Shown in pieces: positions 61,298 to 64,000 of a stretch of DNA of 64,000 bases. The number at the start of each line of letters is the position of its first letter. The stretch's first letter is position 1. The notes under the pieces are model-generated. The model had not been told where the DNA came from and searched no databases. It saw only the letters and a program-made list of their open reading frames with translations. A program made the position numbers and the translations under genes. Origin of the DNA: Sphingopyxis sp. H073 (GTDB taxonomy: Bacteria > Pseudomonadota > Alphaproteobacteria > Sphingomonadales > Sphingomonadaceae); the NCBI RefSeq assembly GCF_001468395.1, contig NZ_LNSG01000013.1, positions 1 through 64,000 on the forward strand. The letters are read 5' to 3'.

Positions 61298-62446
61298 ATG
61301 AAACTCACCGACTGCCACAATATCGACGATTTCCGCGCGCTCGCGAAGCGCCGCCTGCCCTGGCCGGTGTTCGACTATATCGATGGCGCCGCCGACGACG
61401 AGGTGACGCGCCGCCGCAACCGCGACGCCTTCGACCGCTGCGACCTCGTTCCGCGCGTCCTTGCCGGGGTCGAGAGCATCGATATGCGGACCACGCTGTT
61501 CGGGCGCGAGATGGCGATGCCGCTCTTCCTCTCGCCGACCGCGCTCCAGCGCCTGTTCCACTGGCAGGGCGAACGCGCCGTGCTGCGCGCCGCAGCGAAC
61601 GCCGGCACCGTCGCGGGTATCTCCAGCCTCGCCACCATCAGCCTCGCCGAAGCGGGCGCGCTCACCGATGGCCCCAAGCTGTTCCAGCTTTACGTCCACC
61701 ACGACGACGGGCTCAACAAGGCGATGCTCGACGCCGCGCGCGACGCGAAGTTCGACGCGGTCGCGCTCACCGTCGACACGATCGTCGGGGGCAACCGTGA
61801 ACGCTGCCTCCGCTCGGGCTTCACCTCGCCGCCGCGCTTCACCGCGCGCAACATGCTGAGCTATGCGATCAAGCCCGGTTGGGGGCTCAATTACATGCTG
61901 CGCGAGAAGTTCAGCCTGCCCAATCTGGCAACGCACGTTTCGGAAGGGTCGAGCGTGCCCAAATCGGTCGCCGAATATTTCACCTCGATGCTCGACCAGA
62001 GCCTCGACTGGAAGCGCGCCGAGGCGATCCGCAAGCAGTGGAACGGCCCCTTCTGCCTGAAGGGCATCGCCGCGGTCGAGGATGCGAAGCGCGCGGTCGA
62101 TATCGGCGCGACCGCGATCATGGTCTCGAACCACGGCGGGCGCCAGCTCGACGGCAGCATCACGCCCTTCGACGCCCTCGCCGAGATCGTCGACGCGGTC
62201 GGCGACAAGCTGGAGGTGATCTGCGACGGCGGCATCACGCGCGGCACGCATGTGCTGAAGGCGCTGTCGGTCGGCGCGAAAGCCTGCTCGGGCGGCCGCC
62301 TCTATCTCTACGCACTCGCCGCGGCAGGCGAGGACGGCGTCGGCCGCGCGGTCGGCCTGCTCCGCGCCGAGATCGAGCGCGGCATGAAACTGATGGGGGC
62401 CAAGACCCTCGCGGATCTCGGCCCCCACAATCTGCGCTGGCGGTAA
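61298..62446 (+). CDS. lldD: FMN-dependent alpha-hydroxyacid oxidase (L-lactate dehydrogenase-like)
   Basis: A 382-aa TIM-barrel flavoenzyme. WPVFDYIDGAADDEVTRRRN, FLSPTALQRLFH, KLFQLYVHHDD, and the catalytic SNHGGRQLDGS with CDGGITRGTHVLKALSVGA (FMN-phosphate site) match LldD/glycolate oxidase. It oxidises an L-2-hydroxyacid to the oxoacid and passes electrons to quinone or oxygen. The preceding hairpin may separate it from the oxidase gene. The gene symbol is tentative because lactate specificity is inferred. Confidence 0.9.
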   Translation: MKLTDCHNIDDFRALAKRRLPWPVFDYIDGAADDEVTRRRNRDAFDRCDLVPRVLAGVESIDMRTTLFGREMAMPLFLSPTALQRLFHWQGERAVLRAAANAGTVAGISSLATISLAEAGALTDGPKLFQLYVHHDDGLNKAMLDAARDAKFDAVALTVDTIVGGNRERCLRSGFTSPPRFTARNMLSYAIKPGWGLNYMLREKFSLPNLATHVSEGSSVPKSVAEYFTSMLDQSLDWKRAEAIRKQWNGPFCLKGIAAVEDAKRAVDIGATAIMVSNHGGRQLDGSITPFDALAEIVDAVGDKLEVICDGGITRGTHVLKALSVGAKACSGGRLYLYALAAAGEDGVGRAVGLLRAEIERGMKLMGAKTLADLGPHNLRWR

Positions 62447-62452
62447 CGGACC

Positions 62453-62555
62453 AAAAAGCCGTGTGCCCCCGCGAAGGCGGGGGCCCATCACCTGCGGGTG
62501 ACATTTGGAGCCGGCCGGAGATGGGTCCCCGCCTTCGCGGGGACGCACGGCTTTC
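62453..62555. repeat. Palindromic element, ccccgcgaaggcgggg family (copy 3), at a convergent gene end
   Basis: Extended arms aaaaagccgtgtgcccccgc and ggggacgcacggctttct with core gcgaaggcggggg and ccccgccttcgcgggg. It lies between converging lldD and creD and ends a few bases from the creD stop, so a bidirectional terminator is likely. Confidence 0.85.
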
Positions 62556-62557
62556 TG

Positions 62558-64000
62558 CTAAGCGCCCGCGGCCGCCGCAACCTCCTCCTTCTTGCCCAGC
62601 CCGCCCCAGTCGATGTTTCGCGTCATGTACATCACGCCCGCGAGCGCGAAGAACATCAGCACCGACCCGATCAGCAACGAGTATGCTTCGAGGTTGAGGA
62701 GCACATAGAGCAGCGCATAAAGCCCGATCAGCATCGCCGCGAGGAAGCGCGCGCGCTTCCAGCTTTTCAGCACCGCCGCGCTGTAGAAGGTCAGCAGCCC
62801 GATGATCCCCGCCGACGCGAGCATATAGGCGGGGGTGAACCCAATCACCTCGGCAAACGCCAGCAGCAGCACGAAGAACAGCACCAACGCGACCCCGGTC
62901 AGCAGATATTCGGCCGCCGCAACCCGCGCGCCCGCGATGATGTCGAACATCAGGAAGGCGACGAAGGTGAAGCCGATGAACAGGAAGCCATATTTGATGC
63001 TGCGGTCGACCTGGCTGTACAGGTCGACGGGTTCGATCAGGCTGATCGCGATCGCCTTCGCCGTGCCGCCCGAGGTCTCCATCGTGCCGCTGCCATCGTT
63101 CGCGGCGGGCGCCGACACCGCGACGGCATAGGCATCACGCGTACCGTAATTGGTTGCGACCGGCGGCGACAGGTCGCCCGTCAGCACCTGCGCCTGACCC
63201 AATGCGAGGTTCGGGATCGCATAGGTCGCGGTGAAGCCGCTCGCCGTCACGCTGCGCTTCGCGGGGAGGAAATCACCGCCGAAGCTCGGGTTCGGCCAGC
63301 TCGACTTGACCGTCCAGCGCGTGTCGACGCCGCGCGGGATCAGCTTGAAATCGCCGAGACCGCGCACGCCGATCCTGTAATCGACCTTGAGCGGCGCGCC
63401 CGCGGTCCAGTCGACGAAGGCGAAGGTGCCCGAATTGCCCGTCGAGGCGAGCCCCTTGCCCGGCTGCAGCGGCACGGGCGTGCCATTCACCGCGAGGCTG
63501 TTGCCGTCGACCAGCCCGCGCGCGTCGCTGACGCCGAGGCGTACCTCGGCGCGGTCGAGCATCAGCGCCTCGCGCGTCACGCCATAGCGCGCGATATCGG
63601 CGGGCAGCACGAAATCGGCGCTCCCCGCGATCTGGCTTTCATAGACGACGGTCTCGTAGATCGCCTTCTTGCGCTTCTCGGGCTTGATTGCGACGTCGGC
63701 CTTGTTCGCCTGCGGCGACAGGTAGAGATTCCGGATCGTGTTGACTGTCCGCGTCACGTCGCGGCCATTTTCCTGCACGGTCTGCGTTTCGGTGGCGCGG
63801 TACGGGATCACGATCACCGGGCCGCCGATCGTCTGCTGGCCGCCCCAGCCCTGCCCGATCGACGCCTGCGCGGTCTCGGCCTGCTGCTGGCGATCCCAGA
63901 GCAGGCCATAGACCATCAGCAAGGGCACCATCAGCGCGACCGCGATCAGCACCGCGATCACGAGCTTGACGCCGGGGCTGCGCTCGCCGCCGCCGCGGGC
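62558..64000 (-). CDS. creD: CreD-like inner-membrane protein (5' end outside window)
   Basis: The frame is open to the window edge; the last readable upstream codons encode ERSPGVKLVIAVLIAVAL, so the start lies just outside and the GTG at 63961 is internal. The visible part has a first helix (VALMVPLLMVYGLLW), a large periplasmic domain (YETVVYESQIAGSADFVLP, RIGVRGLGDFKLIPRG) and five C-terminal helices starting KYGFLFIGFTFVAFLMFD, as in CreD. Its role in the envelope stress/CreBC response is not well defined. Confidence 0.9.
   Translation of the reverse strand, partial: ARGGGERSPGVKLVIAVLIAVALMVPLLMVYGLLWDRQQQAETAQASIGQGWGGQQTIGGPVIVIPYRATETQTVQENGRDVTRTVNTIRNLYLSPQANKADVAIKPEKRKKAIYETVVYESQIAGSADFVLPADIARYGVTREALMLDRAEVRLGVSDARGLVDGNSLAVNGTPVPLQPGKGLASTGNSGTFAFVDWTAGAPLKVDYRIGVRGLGDFKLIPRGVDTRWTVKSSWPNPSFGGDFLPAKRSVTASGFTATYAIPNLALGQAQVLTGDLSPPVATNYGTRDAYAVAVSAPAANDGSGTMETSGGTAKAIAISLIEPVDLYSQVDRSIKYGFLFIGFTFVAFLMFDIIAGARVAAAEYLLTGVALVLFFVLLLAFAEVIGFTPAYMLASAGIIGLLTFYSAAVLKSWKRARFLAAMLIGLYALLYVLLNLEAYSLLIGSVLMFFALAGVMYMTRNIDWGGLGKKEEVAAAAGA

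Overview
The window looks like chromosome of a sphingomonad alphaproteobacterium, probably near Sphingopyxis. It is GC-rich with strong third-position GC bias. It carries the alphaproteobacterial PhyR-NepR-EcfG general stress system, a SigF/NrsF-controlled bufferin operon in the Caulobacter-like gene order, and the Mbl-exonuclease/ATP-ligase/UdgX repair block. It also holds many short palindromic elements built on paired arms such as gtcatcccggacttgatccgg and ccccgcgaaggcgggg. No transposase, phage gene, CRISPR array, rRNA or tRNA was seen. The first and last genes are cut by the window edges.

Layout. 1-3922: tandem paralogous secreted proteins and ptsP (nitrogen-PTS enzyme I). 4056-13344: a surface-glycan or glycolipid block with two GT2 transferases, a GT4 transferase, GtrA, two methyltransferases, an LPG-synthase-like flippase and two large polytopic glycosyltransferase-like proteins. 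13523-25322: GFA protein, serine hydrolase, MmcQ, RarA, a GT4 transferase, two secreted unknowns, CorC-like CBS protein, YbeY, a class A PBP and two GIN-domain proteins. 25384-28863: a minus-strand bufferin operon read bufA-bufB-bufC-bufD(DoxX)-sigF-nrsF, preceded by a GTAACC-N16-CGAA element. 29007-36902: GreA/B-like protein, a 59-aa DNA-binding-like protein, a flavoprotein, a DEAD-box helicase, quinone oxidoreductase, FghA, a beta-lactamase-like hydrolase, YbaK-like deacylase and a VOC protein. 36953-42320: PurU, glutathione-dependent formaldehyde dehydrogenase, a LysR remnant in a repeat-filled gap, SdaA and Fe-SOD. 42548-47800: a four-gene DNA repair operon (radical SAM, DUF4130-UdgX, exonuclease, ATP ligase) with no helicase next to it. 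47861-52660: the general stress response locus, with an HWE kinase, phyR, two ecfG genes, nepR and a BLUF photoreceptor. 52730-64000: sugar dehydrogenase, alpha/beta hydrolase, thioesterase, threonine deaminase, a 3-HIBADH-like reductase, an amidohydrolase, a FAD oxidase, an FMN alpha-hydroxyacid oxidase and CreD.

Main points for a second look: (i) the self-contained SigF-NrsF-bufferin operon, with a matching promoter and the two redox cysteines of NrsF; (ii) an ecfG copy whose family-conserved N-terminus lies upstream of its first ATG and appears to start at an ATC codon; (iii) sigma-EcfG-type promoters before phyR and nepR, the latter making nepR nearly leaderless; (iv) a palindromic element inserted at the 5' end of an amidohydrolase gene, which supplies either an in-frame N-terminal extension or the ribosome-binding site; and (v) several families of paired-arm palindromes placed mainly at gene ends.
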